From Candidatus Solibacter usitatus (lineage in GTDB: Bacteria; Acidobacteriota; Terriglobia; Bryobacterales; Bryobacteraceae): a stretch of 64,000 nt of DNA. Both the position numbers and the translations under genes were made by a program. This document shows positions 1-8,571 of the stretch, piece after piece (the stretch's first letter is position 1; each line of letters starts with the position of its first letter). The stretch spans positions 1-64,000 of the forward strand of contig JACPVQ010000205.1 of the NCBI GenBank assembly GCA_016191645.1, read 5' to 3'. A model generated the notes under the pieces. The model was not told where the DNA came from and searched no databases. It worked only from the letters and a program-made list of their open reading frames with translations.

Positions 1-1012
1 GTGCCGGCAAGGTCACCAACTGTCAGCTCGCCGTCTCCCTGGCGGTGGCTACCAAAACCGCGCAGCTGCCCATCGACATGCAACTGTACCTGCCGCAGAG
101 CTGGACCCAGGACCTGGACCGTCGCAGGCTGGTCAAGATTCCCGACGATGTCCCTTTTCTGACAAAACCCCAAATTGCGCTGGAGATGCTTACGCGCGCA
201 CACCTTGCGGGCATCCCTTTGGGTGTGGTGATGGCCGATGCCGCCTATGGCACAAGCTCTGCGTTCCGCGCCGGCATCCGAAAGCTGCCCAAGCACTACA
301 TGGCCGGGGTCAACTCGACGCTGTTGGTCCATGTCGTGGACCGGAAAAAGGGGCTGCTTGCGCCCCAATCTTTGGCTCAGCTGAGACAAAAACTCAAGCC
401 GAACAAGTGGCGGCTGTACCGCTGGCGCCTGGGAAGCAAGGGGGTCATGCAAGCCCGCTTCGCCCTGCTGCAGGTCCGCGTCCCGGACGACGAGGAGGAT
501 TGGACTGTGTGGCTGGTCATCCAACAGATCGGAGAAAAGGACCAGCCCTACAAATATTACTTGTGCAGCTTGCCGGCCCAGACTCCGCGTTTGCGTCTGG
601 TTTACCTGGCCAAGGCCCGGTGGACAACGGAACAGATGTACATGGAATGCAAAGAGGAGCTGGGCCTGGATCACTACGAAGGGCGGAGCTATCCGGGCTG
701 GAACCACCACGTCTCAGCCGTGCTGGCCTGCTATGCCCTGGTCGTCGCGTGCCGAGAGCGCGCTTTTTCCCCCTGCGGACAAAGAGCCTGCCAAAATGGT
801 GCGTACTCAGGAGCGCAAGCAGCGCCATCAACCCGCCTCCATGGCGACGATGTGCGCTCGCTTTGGCAGAGTGCTTTTGGCCTGGCTGCCTCGGTGCCCT
901 CACTGCCACCACGCGGTCGCCTTCGCGCTCACTCCGCTCTTGCCTCCATGGTCGGGTCGCCGCCTTCCTCTACGGGTGTGACGCAGTAATGCTAAGCCGA
1001 GGGATCGCCCCC
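1..1012 (+). mobile_element. Right part of an IS701-like insertion sequence (left end outside window)
   Basis: The segment carries most of a DDE transposase gene and ends where the leftward PQQ-type gene loses family-like sequence. That protein follows its family up to a WKGKSD segment near position 1013 and then turns into unrelated residues, so the element probably ends at about 1005-1015. The exact end and target duplication cannot be fixed because the other end is outside the window. A CTAA, which fits the YTAR target preference of IS701 elements, occurs at 992-995, but it is not shown to be the target. Confidence 0.7.
3..981 (+). pseudogene. IS701-family DDE transposase, 5' partial, probably frameshifted near its C-terminus
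   Basis: The reading frame is open from the window edge, so the N-terminus lies outside. It matches the DDE_5/IS701 fold: an SWTQDLDRRR segment, a catalytic Asp in VMADAAYG at about 225-250, and a later catalytic Glu region reading KEELGLDHYEGRSYPGW at about 652-705. After VVACRERAF (about 765) the frame changes character. The adjacent frame (733-981) then continues with a basic PADKEPAKMVRTQERKQRH segment and an LLAWLPRCPHC motif typical of such C-termini. One extra base in the CTTTTTCCCCC tract at about 761-771 explains this, so this copy is likely inactive unless the tract is an assembly error. Without the shift the frame would run to 989. Confidence 0.75.
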
Positions 1013-1916
1013 TCCTGTCGCTCTTGCCTTTCCATGCCATGCGCATGCCAGGCTTTTCGCTGTCGAGGTGGAACATGACGGGGCCGTTGTAAAAGGCGCT
1101 GACAAACAATTTCGATCCGCTGTGCACGGGCGTGCCGACGGCAAGGCCGTTATTCACTCGCCACGGATGCTGCCAGAACAGGGAGCCCGTTTCCGGATCG
1201 AGTGAAGCTACGCCGCCGGCATGCCATTGGATTACCTGTTGGCGGCCGCCGGCCAGAATCATGATGGGAGGACTGTAGCCGGGCTCGGAATTGGCATCGA
1301 GAGCGCGCCACGCCACCTTGCCCGTCATTTTGTCGAACGCCATCACTTTGGAATTCTCCTCGCCGGCCACCAGGCAGATGAGGCGGTTGCCGGCGACCAG
1401 CGGCGCGGCCGTCATTCCCCACACAGGCACGCGCGTTTTGAAATCCTTGACGTAATCAGCGCTCCACACGATCTCGCCCGTGGCGGCATTGAGGCAAAAC
1501 AGCGCGCCCATTGCGCCTTGCACGTAGACGCGGCCGCCATCGACGGTGGGCGTGGCGCGCGGGCCGATGGCGTAAGTCCCCTGAAGACCCGTGTAATCGG
1601 CGGGCCACTCCCGAGTCCAGAGAACCTTGCCGGTCTTCTCGTCCAAAGCCAGGACTCGTTCCGTTCCGCGATTGCCCTGTTGCTTCCGCCAATCCATCAC
1701 GAAGACCCGGCCATCGGCCACGGCGGGGCCGGCAAAGGAACTGTGCACGGGCACTCGCCAGCGTACGGTGAGTCCGCCATCGGGGAACTTGTCGAGGATG
1801 CCCTCTTCGCGAAATTCCCCTTGGCGGCCTTTGCCTCGCCATTCGGGCCAGTCCTCAGCGAAGGCGATGGGGCAGAGCAGCGGCAACCACGCGATGATGT
1901 GTTTCAAGAAGTTCAC
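1013..1916 (-). pseudogene. Secreted PQQ-type beta-propeller protein, 3' end removed by IS insertion
   Basis: The product starts with a clear signal peptide (MNFLKHIIAWLPLLCPIAFA) followed by an EDWPEWRG motif typical of PQQ-like WD propeller proteins of planctomycetes and acidobacteria. Repeated blades with the motifs LDEKTGKVLWT, LNAATGEIVWS, FDKMTGKVAW and LDPETGSLFW are visible. About 300 residues remain, against about 400 or more in full members. Beyond WKGKSD the frame enters IS sequence and runs to 900 with no family resemblance. The start overlaps the stop of the upstream cysteine hydrolase (ATGA), so both were one transcription unit. The family has no fixed substrate; a periplasmic binding or oxidoreductase-like role is only a guess. 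Confidence 0.75.
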
Positions 1917-2713
1917 TTTCCCAATGCTCCCAGCAATTCCGCGGATGTCGTAGTGGGCGCCCAGTGTTTTTCGATGTGCTCAATGACCAGATCGGTACCG
2001 GCCTGATGGCTCACGTACGGTTTGTCGTTGGGGTCGTACATGGCGTCGGTGAGATCGCGGATGAGAATGCAGCGCATGCCCCATTTCGTCATTTGTTTGA
2101 TGGCGAATGTGCGGTTGAGGATGCACATATTGGTGTGCACGCCCATGACCAGCAAATGCGTGACGCCGCGCAGTTTCAGCGCGCTGTAAACCTCGTCGCC
2201 TTTATCGCTGATGAGATCGCGCGGCCCAATGACGAGAGCGGGATGCTGGCGGCTCCACGCTTTGTAGTTCTTGTCGCCGGTGTCGCAGCCGCCGCGCGCG
2301 GAATCGACGGGCAGTTCCGGATCGGCCAGGTTCAGCGCGGTGGGCGGCGGCGCTTTGGGCATGCCGAGGATCGCCAGACGCTGCGGCGCTTCTTTGTAGA
2401 ACTCCATGGTTTCCGATGGCGCGTGAATGATCAACACATTGCGTTCGCGAAGTTTTCCCAGAACGGCGTTGAAACGATCGACCATTTTGCCGGCACGCTC
2501 CGTCGCTCCGCGGCACCAATGTTTGTCCCACATGTCGCAAATGACCACCGCCGTGCGGTCGAGAGGAAGGGGCTGCGAGAGCCGCGTCTCGCGCCAGTCC
2601 CCGGAACCTTTGTAGAGTTCCACGCGGCTTCGCAGCGGCAGAGAGATCTCCGTGATCGCCGCGGGAAAGGCCGCCGCGGCGAGAAAAAGGAGGACCGTTA
2701 GAACGATGCGCAT
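1913..2713 (-). CDS. Secreted isochorismatase-like cysteine hydrolase
   Basis: This belongs to the isochorismatase/nicotinamidase cysteine hydrolase superfamily, which hydrolyses amides or vinyl ethers through an Asp-Lys-Cys triad. The Asp lies in TAVVICDMWDKHWC and the nucleophilic Cys in VMGVHTNMCI. The Lys candidate is less certain, in ISDKGDEVY. The start at 2713 is chosen over an upstream ATG (2758) because MRIVLTVLLFLAAAAFPAA is a good signal peptide, which places the enzyme outside the cytoplasm; that is uncommon for the family. Its stop overlaps the start of the truncated propeller gene. The natural substrate cannot be read from the sequence. Confidence 0.8.
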   Translation of the reverse strand: MRIVLTVLLFLAAAAFPAAITEISLPLRSRVELYKGSGDWRETRLSQPLPLDRTAVVICDMWDKHWCRGATERAGKMVDRFNAVLGKLRERNVLIIHAPSETMEFYKEAPQRLAILGMPKAPPPTALNLADPELPVDSARGGCDTGDKNYKAWSRQHPALVIGPRDLISDKGDEVYSALKLRGVTHLLVMGVHTNMCILNRTFAIKQMTKWGMRCILIRDLTDAMYDPNDKPYVSHQAGTDLVIEHIEKHWAPTTTSAELLGALGK

Positions 2714-2793
2714 GGTAGCTAATAGATTACGACAGTTCCAGGCCGCCGTTAGAGGCAAGCCTTATCCCCCAAACACACCAGACTCCGCGCAAA

Positions 2794-4281
2794 ATGGCAC
2801 TAGCCCGTCCAGGAGCGCGGCGAAACCATCCATGCTGGTGGATAATTACAGCAGGTCCTTTTTTGCCGGCACGCCGTTCCATCTTTCTGATCGCCTCCTT
2901 CGCGGCCATTTTGGCTGTAGGCGGGCTCTCCGAATTCGAGGTATACCGCAACGCGCGGGATGCGCAGGTGCGAACCATCGCGTTGCACAACAAGGACATG
3001 GAAACGCAGGACGCACTGGATAGCATTCGCACCAGCGTCTATTTGACGGCCATCCTGACACGCGATTTCCGCCTGGAATTGGACACTCCGAATAAGCAGG
3101 AATTCCAAATGCGTTTCCAGACGCTGCGAGCCGGCACGAAGAAACCATTTGAAATCCTTCAGGGCCGTGTCGTCGACGAATCCCAACGGGTCACTTTGCA
3201 GCAACTGCGCGGCGAATTGGACGAATATTTGCGCAATACCGAAGAGATGATGAAATGGGGCCCGGCCGGGAAAAGAACTTTGGCCATGGAATTGTTGCGG
3301 CAGCGGGCGCGCCAGCGCAGCGATATCCTGGCGCTGATCCAGCGCATCGAGCAATTGAACGCACAAAACTCCGCACGGCAAGCCGAGGAGATGGAGAAGG
3401 CCGATAAGGATTTCCGCTCTTCGCTGGTTTGGATCGCCTCAACGGCACTGCTGTTCGGACTGGGAATCTCCGTCGTCACCCTCACCAGAATGCTCTCCCT
3501 GGAGCGCCAATCGCGGGCGGCGGAATCGGAATTACGCTCGCTTGGCGTGGAATTAAGAACGGCGCAGGAACGCGAACGGCGAAACCTTTCGCGCGAGCTG
3601 CACGATCAAGTGGGTCAGATGCTGACGGGGGTGCGCATGGAACTGGCCTGCGCGGCGCGCTTGAACACATGCGGCGATGCCGAACTCGCCTTGCGTCTGG
3701 AACGCGCCAAAAACGAAGTGGAACAAACGTTGGGGATCGTGCGCAATATCGCCATGCTGCTGCGGCCGTCCATGCTGGATGATCTGGGTTTGGCGCCGGC
3801 GCTGGTGTGGCTGGGAAAACAGGTGGCGGAGAACAGCGGCATTGAAATCCACGCCGATGTCGATCCGCGATTGGATACGCTCCCGGATTCGCACCGCACG
3901 TGCCTCTATCGGGTGATGCAGGAGGCGTTGACCAATGTGGCCCGCCATTCCGGCGCGCGGAAGGCGGAAATGCGCGCCGGCGGCGGACCGGATTGGGTGC
4001 GCGCCGTAGTGAGCGACGATGGCCGGGGCTTTCAGTATACGAGCGACAGAAAGAAGGGTTTGGGGTTGCTGGGCATGGAGGAACGCGTGCGGGAATTGGG
4101 CGGGTCTCTCCGCGTACAATCTTCTCCCGGGCGGGGCACCTCCGTGGAGATCAGTTTGCCTAACCCATCGCAGCAGGAGAAAAAGGATGACCAGGATTCT
4201 GATCGCCGACGATCATGGGATCGTGCGGACGGGGCTGAAGCTTCTGCTGGAACGCCTGGACGGCATTCAAGTAGTGGGTGA
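2794..4281 (+). CDS. NarL-class membrane sensor histidine kinase
   Basis: This is a two-transmembrane sensor kinase. TM1 lies at about residues 29-45 and TM2 at about 210-231, enclosing a helical extracytoplasmic domain of about 165 residues that resembles CHASE3/four-helix-bundle sensors. The HisKA_3 dimerisation domain has the phospho-acceptor His270 in RNLSRELHDQVGQ. The ATPase domain shows the N box (QEALTNVARH), G1 (SDDGRGF) and G2 (GLGLLGMEERV). The start is uncertain: ATG 2794 gives an unusual N-terminus and TTG 2863 directly before the first membrane helix is possible. The 3' end overlaps the response regulator gene by 95 bases, so the last 30 or so residues are read out of frame with it. 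The signal is unknown. Confidence 0.85.
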   Translation: MALARPGARRNHPCWWIITAGPFLPARRSIFLIASFAAILAVGGLSEFEVYRNARDAQVRTIALHNKDMETQDALDSIRTSVYLTAILTRDFRLELDTPNKQEFQMRFQTLRAGTKKPFEILQGRVVDESQRVTLQQLRGELDEYLRNTEEMMKWGPAGKRTLAMELLRQRARQRSDILALIQRIEQLNAQNSARQAEEMEKADKDFRSSLVWIASTALLFGLGISVVTLTRMLSLERQSRAAESELRSLGVELRTAQERERRNLSRELHDQVGQMLTGVRMELACAARLNTCGDAELALRLERAKNEVEQTLGIVRNIAMLLRPSMLDDLGLAPALVWLGKQVAENSGIEIHADVDPRLDTLPDSHRTCLYRVMQEALTNVARHSGARKAEMRAGGGPDWVRAVVSDDGRGFQYTSDRKKGLGLLGMEERVRELGGSLRVQSSPGRGTSVEISLPNPSQQEKKDDQDSDRRRSWDRADGAEASAGTPGRHSSSG

Positions 4282-4834
4282 GGCCACGGACGGACGCCAG
4301 GCCGTTCAAATGGCGGAGCAGCTCAACCCCGACATCGTAATCATGGATATCGGAATGCCCTTGTTGAACGGCATGGACGCGACGGCGCGCATTGTGCGCG
4401 AAAACGAGCGTATCGGCGTCATCATGCTCAGCATGCATTCCGACCAGAGCTACATTCTGCGGGCATTGGACGCGGGCGCCAAGGGCTACCTGCTGAAGGA
4501 TAAAGCCGACGAAGACGTGGAAAAGGCCGTGCGCAATGTTGCGGCGGGCCGGCCGTACTTTTCCCCGGCGGTGGCGCAATCGCTGCTGGAAGATTATGTC
4601 CGCCTGATGCGCGACCGCGGCGTCCGAGACTCGTTCGAACTGTTAACGGACCGCGAGCGCGAAATCCTGCAGCTTCTGGCGGAAGGCAGATCCAACAAGG
4701 AAGCCGCCAGCCTGCTCAGCCTCAGCCCGCATACCGTGGAAACGCACCGCACCAATCTTATGCAGAAGCTGGGATTACACAACACGGCGGAGATCGTGTT
4801 GTACGCCGTGCGCAAGGGCATTGTTTCCATGTAG
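4187..4834 (+). CDS. NarL/FixJ-family response regulator
   Basis: The 215-residue protein has a receiver domain with the acidic pair Asp8-Asp9, phospho-acceptor Asp54 in VIMDIGMP and the conserved Lys in KGYLLKDK, followed by a LuxR-type helix-turn-helix (LTDREREILQLLAEG, then SPHTVETHRTNL). The ATG at 4187 is preceded by AGGAG about 6 bases upstream and lies inside the kinase gene, indicating coupled expression. It should be the cognate regulator of the overlapping kinase. Targets are unknown; the glycosyltransferase cluster directly downstream is a reasonable but unproven candidate. Confidence 0.92.
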   Translation: MTRILIADDHGIVRTGLKLLLERLDGIQVVGEATDGRQAVQMAEQLNPDIVIMDIGMPLLNGMDATARIVRENERIGVIMLSMHSDQSYILRALDAGAKGYLLKDKADEDVEKAVRNVAAGRPYFSPAVAQSLLEDYVRLMRDRGVRDSFELLTDREREILQLLAEGRSNKEAASLLSLSPHTVETHRTNLMQKLGLHNTAEIVLYAVRKGIVSM

Positions 4835-4889
4835 CGGCTACGGCATCGGCGGGATTGTTTCCAACACCCTAACCCTACATTCTTACTCC

Positions 4890-5906
4890 ATGGCACAAGG
4901 GAGTGTGGCAATTGCATTTGCCTCCTGCACGGAGGACTTGCAGAAGCCTTTCCTTGCTCAAGTGCGGAATCTGAATCCGGACGCGCGCTTGTACGTTGTT
5001 TCGGAGTTCCCCGTGGAGGGCGCGCACTGGGTTCCGGCGCACCTGGACCGGTCGTGGGCGGAAAATGTGGCGCGGCTGAGAGATACGTTCCGGGGCAGGC
5101 GGGTGTCGTATGCCGGAGTGGTGCTGCAACCCAACCTGCCCTATTGGAAGCTGCGCCTGATTCCGCTTTGGCTTTGGCCGATGCGTACCGTGCTCTATAA
5201 CGAAAACCTGGATCACTTCATGCTGCGTCCCCGTTGCGCGAGTACCATCGTTCGCCACTGCCTTTGGCGAACGCGGAACTTTTTCGCAAGCAGGAAAACG
5301 CAGGCTGTTGCCATCTGGCGTCTGATGACCAATCCCATCGAACGCAGGCGAGTGGCGGCCATCCTTGCGGCGCGCACGGCGGGCGTCGTTGCGGCTGCCC
5401 TAAAAGCGCTACAGCCGCCGATGAGAGATCCGCGGATGACGGTGCGTTTAAAGCCCGGCGTTGCCGTGATTCCCGCCACATCGCCCGCCGCCGTGAATCG
5501 CGCGCTACGAAACGTGCGGTTTTCCCATGTCGTTCTGACCGATGGGAATTCGGCCCCGGAAATCGAATGCATCGAAAAGATGCAGCGCGCCTTCCGCCGC
5601 ATTCCCGATCTGTTTGCCGCAACGACTCGCATGCCGGCGCAACGGGCGTCACCGGGAGGCGAAGATCTGGCTTACGTTTTGCATGGAAGCGCGGACTGCA
5701 CCATGTACGACACCGCAAAGCTACTCACGTTGGGTGGGCTGCCGGACAGCTACGCCACGGAAGAAGTGCGGCACATGGACCTGGGCTATCGCGGATGGTT
5801 CTCACGGCCGCCGCGCAACGCACAACCGGAAGACGCATTTCTGCAACTGACCAGCGGGACCGTTGCCGTTTTCCCCGGGAGGCAATCATCCCTCGGCCGG
5901 TCGTAG
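4890..5906 (+). CDS. Unknown protein of the glycosyltransferase cluster, possibly GT2-like
   Basis: The protein of about 338 residues was not assigned with confidence. Its C-terminal half has the segment FSHVVLTDGNSAP, then a Glu-Glu pair in YATEEVRHMDLGYRGWF and a PEDAFLQL block. These are reminiscent of the acceptor side of family 2 glycosyltransferases, where an (E)DxDL-like motif precedes a later QxxRW-like motif; the DxD metal motif itself is not clear. ATG 4890 is chosen because an upstream start would run through the end of the regulator gene; the ribosome binding site is weak. It overlaps the next glycosyltransferase gene, so a joint role in making a surface glycan is likely. Confidence 0.5.
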   Translation: MAQGSVAIAFASCTEDLQKPFLAQVRNLNPDARLYVVSEFPVEGAHWVPAHLDRSWAENVARLRDTFRGRRVSYAGVVLQPNLPYWKLRLIPLWLWPMRTVLYNENLDHFMLRPRCASTIVRHCLWRTRNFFASRKTQAVAIWRLMTNPIERRRVAAILAARTAGVVAAALKALQPPMRDPRMTVRLKPGVAVIPATSPAAVNRALRNVRFSHVVLTDGNSAPEIECIEKMQRAFRRIPDLFAATTRMPAQRASPGGEDLAYVLHGSADCTMYDTAKLLTLGGLPDSYATEEVRHMDLGYRGWFSRPPRNAQPEDAFLQLTSGTVAVFPGRQSSLGRS

Positions 5907-7084
5907 TCATCGCGGCTCCCTATTTACCATTCCCTCTTTCGCACGGCGGAGCCGTACGAATGTTAAACCTGATGCGGCGCTGTGCCCGCGACTTCGACCA
6001 GGTGCTGGTTAGTTTTGTCGAGGAGCAGCAACCGCCCGCCCCCGAGTTGTTGGATATTTGTGCCGAGGTCGTGCAGGTTCACCGCATCGGGAGCCACCTG
6101 CGCCCGGTCACTTCGCGTCCCGCGATGGTGGAGGAGTTCGCATCAGCCGCCTTCGCCGCCTCGCTGGAACTCGCGGTGAAGAAATGGCGTCCCGCGGTGG
6201 TGCAGCTTGAGTTCACGCACATGGCGCAGTATGCGCGGCATTGCCGTCCGGCGCGGACCATCCTGGTGGAGCACGATATCACAATGGAACTCCACGCGCA
6301 GTTCGCGCGCCTGGAACGAAGCAATCGCGAGACGGAGCGCGAGCGGCAGCGCTGGGAGCAGTTTGAAACCGAAGCGTGGCGTAGTGTGGATGCCGTAGTT
6401 GCGATGTCGGAGGCGGACCGTCAATTGGTTACCGGCGCGCCCTGCGCGGTTATTCCGAACGGCGTGGACCTGCTGCGCTTCCAGCCAGGCCCCGTCGAAC
6501 CGGACCGGGCGCGCATTCTCTTTGTGGGCTCGTTCGCTCATCTTCCGAATGTACTGGCCATCGACTTCTTCCTGCGCGAAGTGTGGGATCAGCTCGGTCC
6601 CCTTCATCCGCGGTTGCACATCATCGCCGGGGCGCGCCATCGCTACTATCTGGAGCGATATCAGGACTTGGTTACCTTGAACCTGGACCGGCCGGATATC
6701 GAAGTGGACGATTTCGTGGCGGATGTCCGGCCCGCCTATCATCGCGCCTCGGTGGTGATCGCGCCGCTTGTGGCCTCGGCGGGTACCAATATCAAGATCA
6801 TGGAAGCGATGGCAATGGGAAAAGCAATTGTCACCACGCGGGCGGGAATTCACGGTCTGGACGAGATTCGCCCAGGCCGCGATGTGGTGGTCGCCAACAC
6901 GGGGGCGGAAATGGCCGCCGGAATCCTTGAAGTGCTGTCAGATCCGCTGCGCCGCCGCGGACTGGAGACGGAAGCGCGTAACGCGGCAGTGGAGCACTAC
7001 GATTGGGAGAAGATCGCCCAACGGCAGGTGGATCTTTACTATGGGATGGCGGGACAACAGACACCACTTTCCGGTGGTGCCTGA
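5888..7084 (+). CDS. GT4 (group 1) glycosyltransferase with non-canonical start
   Basis: This is a GT-B fold, retaining glycosyltransferase. The N-terminal acceptor domain starts with VVVIAAPYLPFPLSHGGAV, the classic glycine-rich first strand and loop. The donor domain has ARILFVGSF, then APLVASAGTNIKIMEAMAMG with the nucleotide-sugar binding Glu. The conserved N-terminus begins within a few codons of position 5888, yet no ATG, GTG or TTG lies there. A GGGAGG sits at 5877-5882, five bases before ATC 5888. The nearest in-frame ATG upstream is at 5796, deep inside the preceding gene. I place the start at ATC 5888 with low certainty. Cytoplasmic; probably acts in extracellular polysaccharide or glycolipid synthesis. 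Confidence 0.8.
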   Translation: MPRPVVVIAAPYLPFPLSHGGAVRMLNLMRRCARDFDQVLVSFVEEQQPPAPELLDICAEVVQVHRIGSHLRPVTSRPAMVEEFASAAFAASLELAVKKWRPAVVQLEFTHMAQYARHCRPARTILVEHDITMELHAQFARLERSNRETERERQRWEQFETEAWRSVDAVVAMSEADRQLVTGAPCAVIPNGVDLLRFQPGPVEPDRARILFVGSFAHLPNVLAIDFFLREVWDQLGPLHPRLHIIAGARHRYYLERYQDLVTLNLDRPDIEVDDFVADVRPAYHRASVVIAPLVASAGTNIKIMEAMAMGKAIVTTRAGIHGLDEIRPGRDVVVANTGAEMAAGILEVLSDPLRRRGLETEARNAAVEHYDWEKIAQRQVDLYYGMAGQQTPLSGGA

Positions 7085-7175
7085 CTCTAGGGGATTGCCA
7101 ATCCTGCCGTTTCAGGCTACATTGCTTGCATTGGCCGTGTTGTTTGGGTGAAGTCAAGTTTCTGGGTGACAAGCG

Positions 7176-8495
7176 GTGATTTTAGAAAATTCGCACAGCG
7201 AACGGATGCCGGCGCGGTTTGCGTTGCTGGTGGCAGCGGCCGTGGCAACGCTTTGCGTGCTCGCCTATGGACGGGCGCTCAGCCTTCCGTTCATCGCCGA
7301 CGATTACTTGCAGATTGAATTGGGACGGCAATTCGCGCCGCCTTCGGGCTGGTCCGCGTTGGCGCTGGACCCGCTGTACAGATGCCGGGCTACGTCGATG
7401 TTCGTCACGTATTGGCTGGACAGCTTGTTCGGACCCAACCCTTTCTACTTTAATCTCGCCAGCCTGTTCCTGCATGTGCTGAACTCCCTGCTCGTCTTCG
7501 CGCTGGGCACGTGGCGGATGGTGGGATGGAAGGTGTCGGCGATTGCGGCGTGCTTCTTCGCCATCTGCCTGCGGCCCAGCGAAGCGGTCATCTGGTTCGC
7601 GGCTGTACCGGAGCTGCTGGTGTTTTTCTTCGTATTGTGCGGGTTCCTCTGCTGGGTGGGTTGGCTGCAGGAGGAGAAGCGGAAAACGCTTTGGCTGGCG
7701 GGAGCGTATGTGTTTTTCCTGCTTGGCCTCGCCTCGAAAGAATCCGCGGTGATATTAACGGCCATGTGTGCAATGGCGGTGTTAGTCCACCGGGAAATGC
7801 CGTTGCGGAGACTGTGGGCCGTCTTGCCGCTCGCGATCATATCAACGGCCTATTTCGCCATTGCATTTTTGGCTCGCGACAGTCATCAGCACTTTAACGA
7901 CGGCACGTTTTCCTTGCAGGCTCCCGTAGTGGAAGTTCTGGTGCGGAGCATGGGAGGCCTGCTTTGGGTGTGGGGGGCGGCGGCGCTGGCGCTGATGGTT
8001 GTGCGCGGAAACTCTTCGCGGCTGAAATTGACGGCCATCGGTTTGGCGTGGATGGTGATTACCCTTCTGCCCTATGCTTTTTTGACTTACATGGTTCGGG
8101 TGCCCAGCCGCCACACCTACCTTGCCAGCGTAGGACTGGCCTTAATAGTGGCTCATGGCCTGTTGCTGCTGCGCGAGTGTTCTTTGCGCTGGCGGCGTCC
8201 CTGGCTGGTTCCGGCCTTCTCCATGGTGATTGTGATTCACCAATTCTCTTATCTTTGGGTGATCCTTCACAACCGTTACGAATTGCGCGCGGAACCGACC
8301 GAAAAGCTGGTTCAGTTGCTGCGGCAGGCGCCGCCGGCCGTCTACGCGAGTTGCTTTCCGTACTCTCCGCAAATCGCCGAATCGGTGGCGCGGGTGATTT
8401 CCACGGAGGTACGGCGGACCAGATTTGTGGAGGGGGCCGAAGCGTCGATGAGAACGGATGCTGTCGATTTCTGCAATTCGCTGGTTCATCATTGA
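7176..8495 (+). CDS. Polytopic membrane protein, GT-C (PMT/ArnT-like) glycosyltransferase candidate
   Basis: The 439-residue protein has about ten hydrophobic segments. After the first helix comes FIADDYLQI, which matches the acidic DD/DE motif in the first extracytoplasmic loop of GT-C enzymes that use polyprenyl-phosphate sugars. The segment YGRALSLPFIADDY-FGPNPFYFNLASLFLH is typical of the large bacterial PMT-like group. The start may be GTG 7176 or ATG 7206; the latter begins directly before the first helix. Together with the two preceding genes it forms a rightward cluster probably for glycan assembly at the inner membrane. The sugar donor and acceptor cannot be told. Confidence 0.7.
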   Translation: MILENSHSERMPARFALLVAAAVATLCVLAYGRALSLPFIADDYLQIELGRQFAPPSGWSALALDPLYRCRATSMFVTYWLDSLFGPNPFYFNLASLFLHVLNSLLVFALGTWRMVGWKVSAIAACFFAICLRPSEAVIWFAAVPELLVFFFVLCGFLCWVGWLQEEKRKTLWLAGAYVFFLLGLASKESAVILTAMCAMAVLVHREMPLRRLWAVLPLAIISTAYFAIAFLARDSHQHFNDGTFSLQAPVVEVLVRSMGGLLWVWGAAALALMVVRGNSSRLKLTAIGLAWMVITLLPYAFLTYMVRVPSRHTYLASVGLALIVAHGLLLLRECSLRWRRPWLVPAFSMVIVIHQFSYLWVILHNRYELRAEPTEKLVQLLRQAPPAVYASCFPYSPQIAESVARVISTEVRRTRFVEGAEASMRTDAVDFCNSLVHH

Positions 8496-8549
8496 TCCGC
8501 GCGGAGCCTGTCTCCGGATTCGATTCAGCCCATGACCGCGCGCACGATA

Positions 8550-8555
8550 TATAAT
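8550..8555 (+). promoter_or_regulatory. Possible -10 element before the TonB receptor gene
   Basis: A perfect TATAAT occurs 17 bases before the start codon of the receptor gene. No convincing -35 was seen at the usual distance, and the implied leader would be very short, so this is a weak call. A G-run (8562-8567) serves as the ribosome binding site. Confidence 0.3.
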
Positions 8556-8571
8556 TGCGCCGGGGGGCTTC

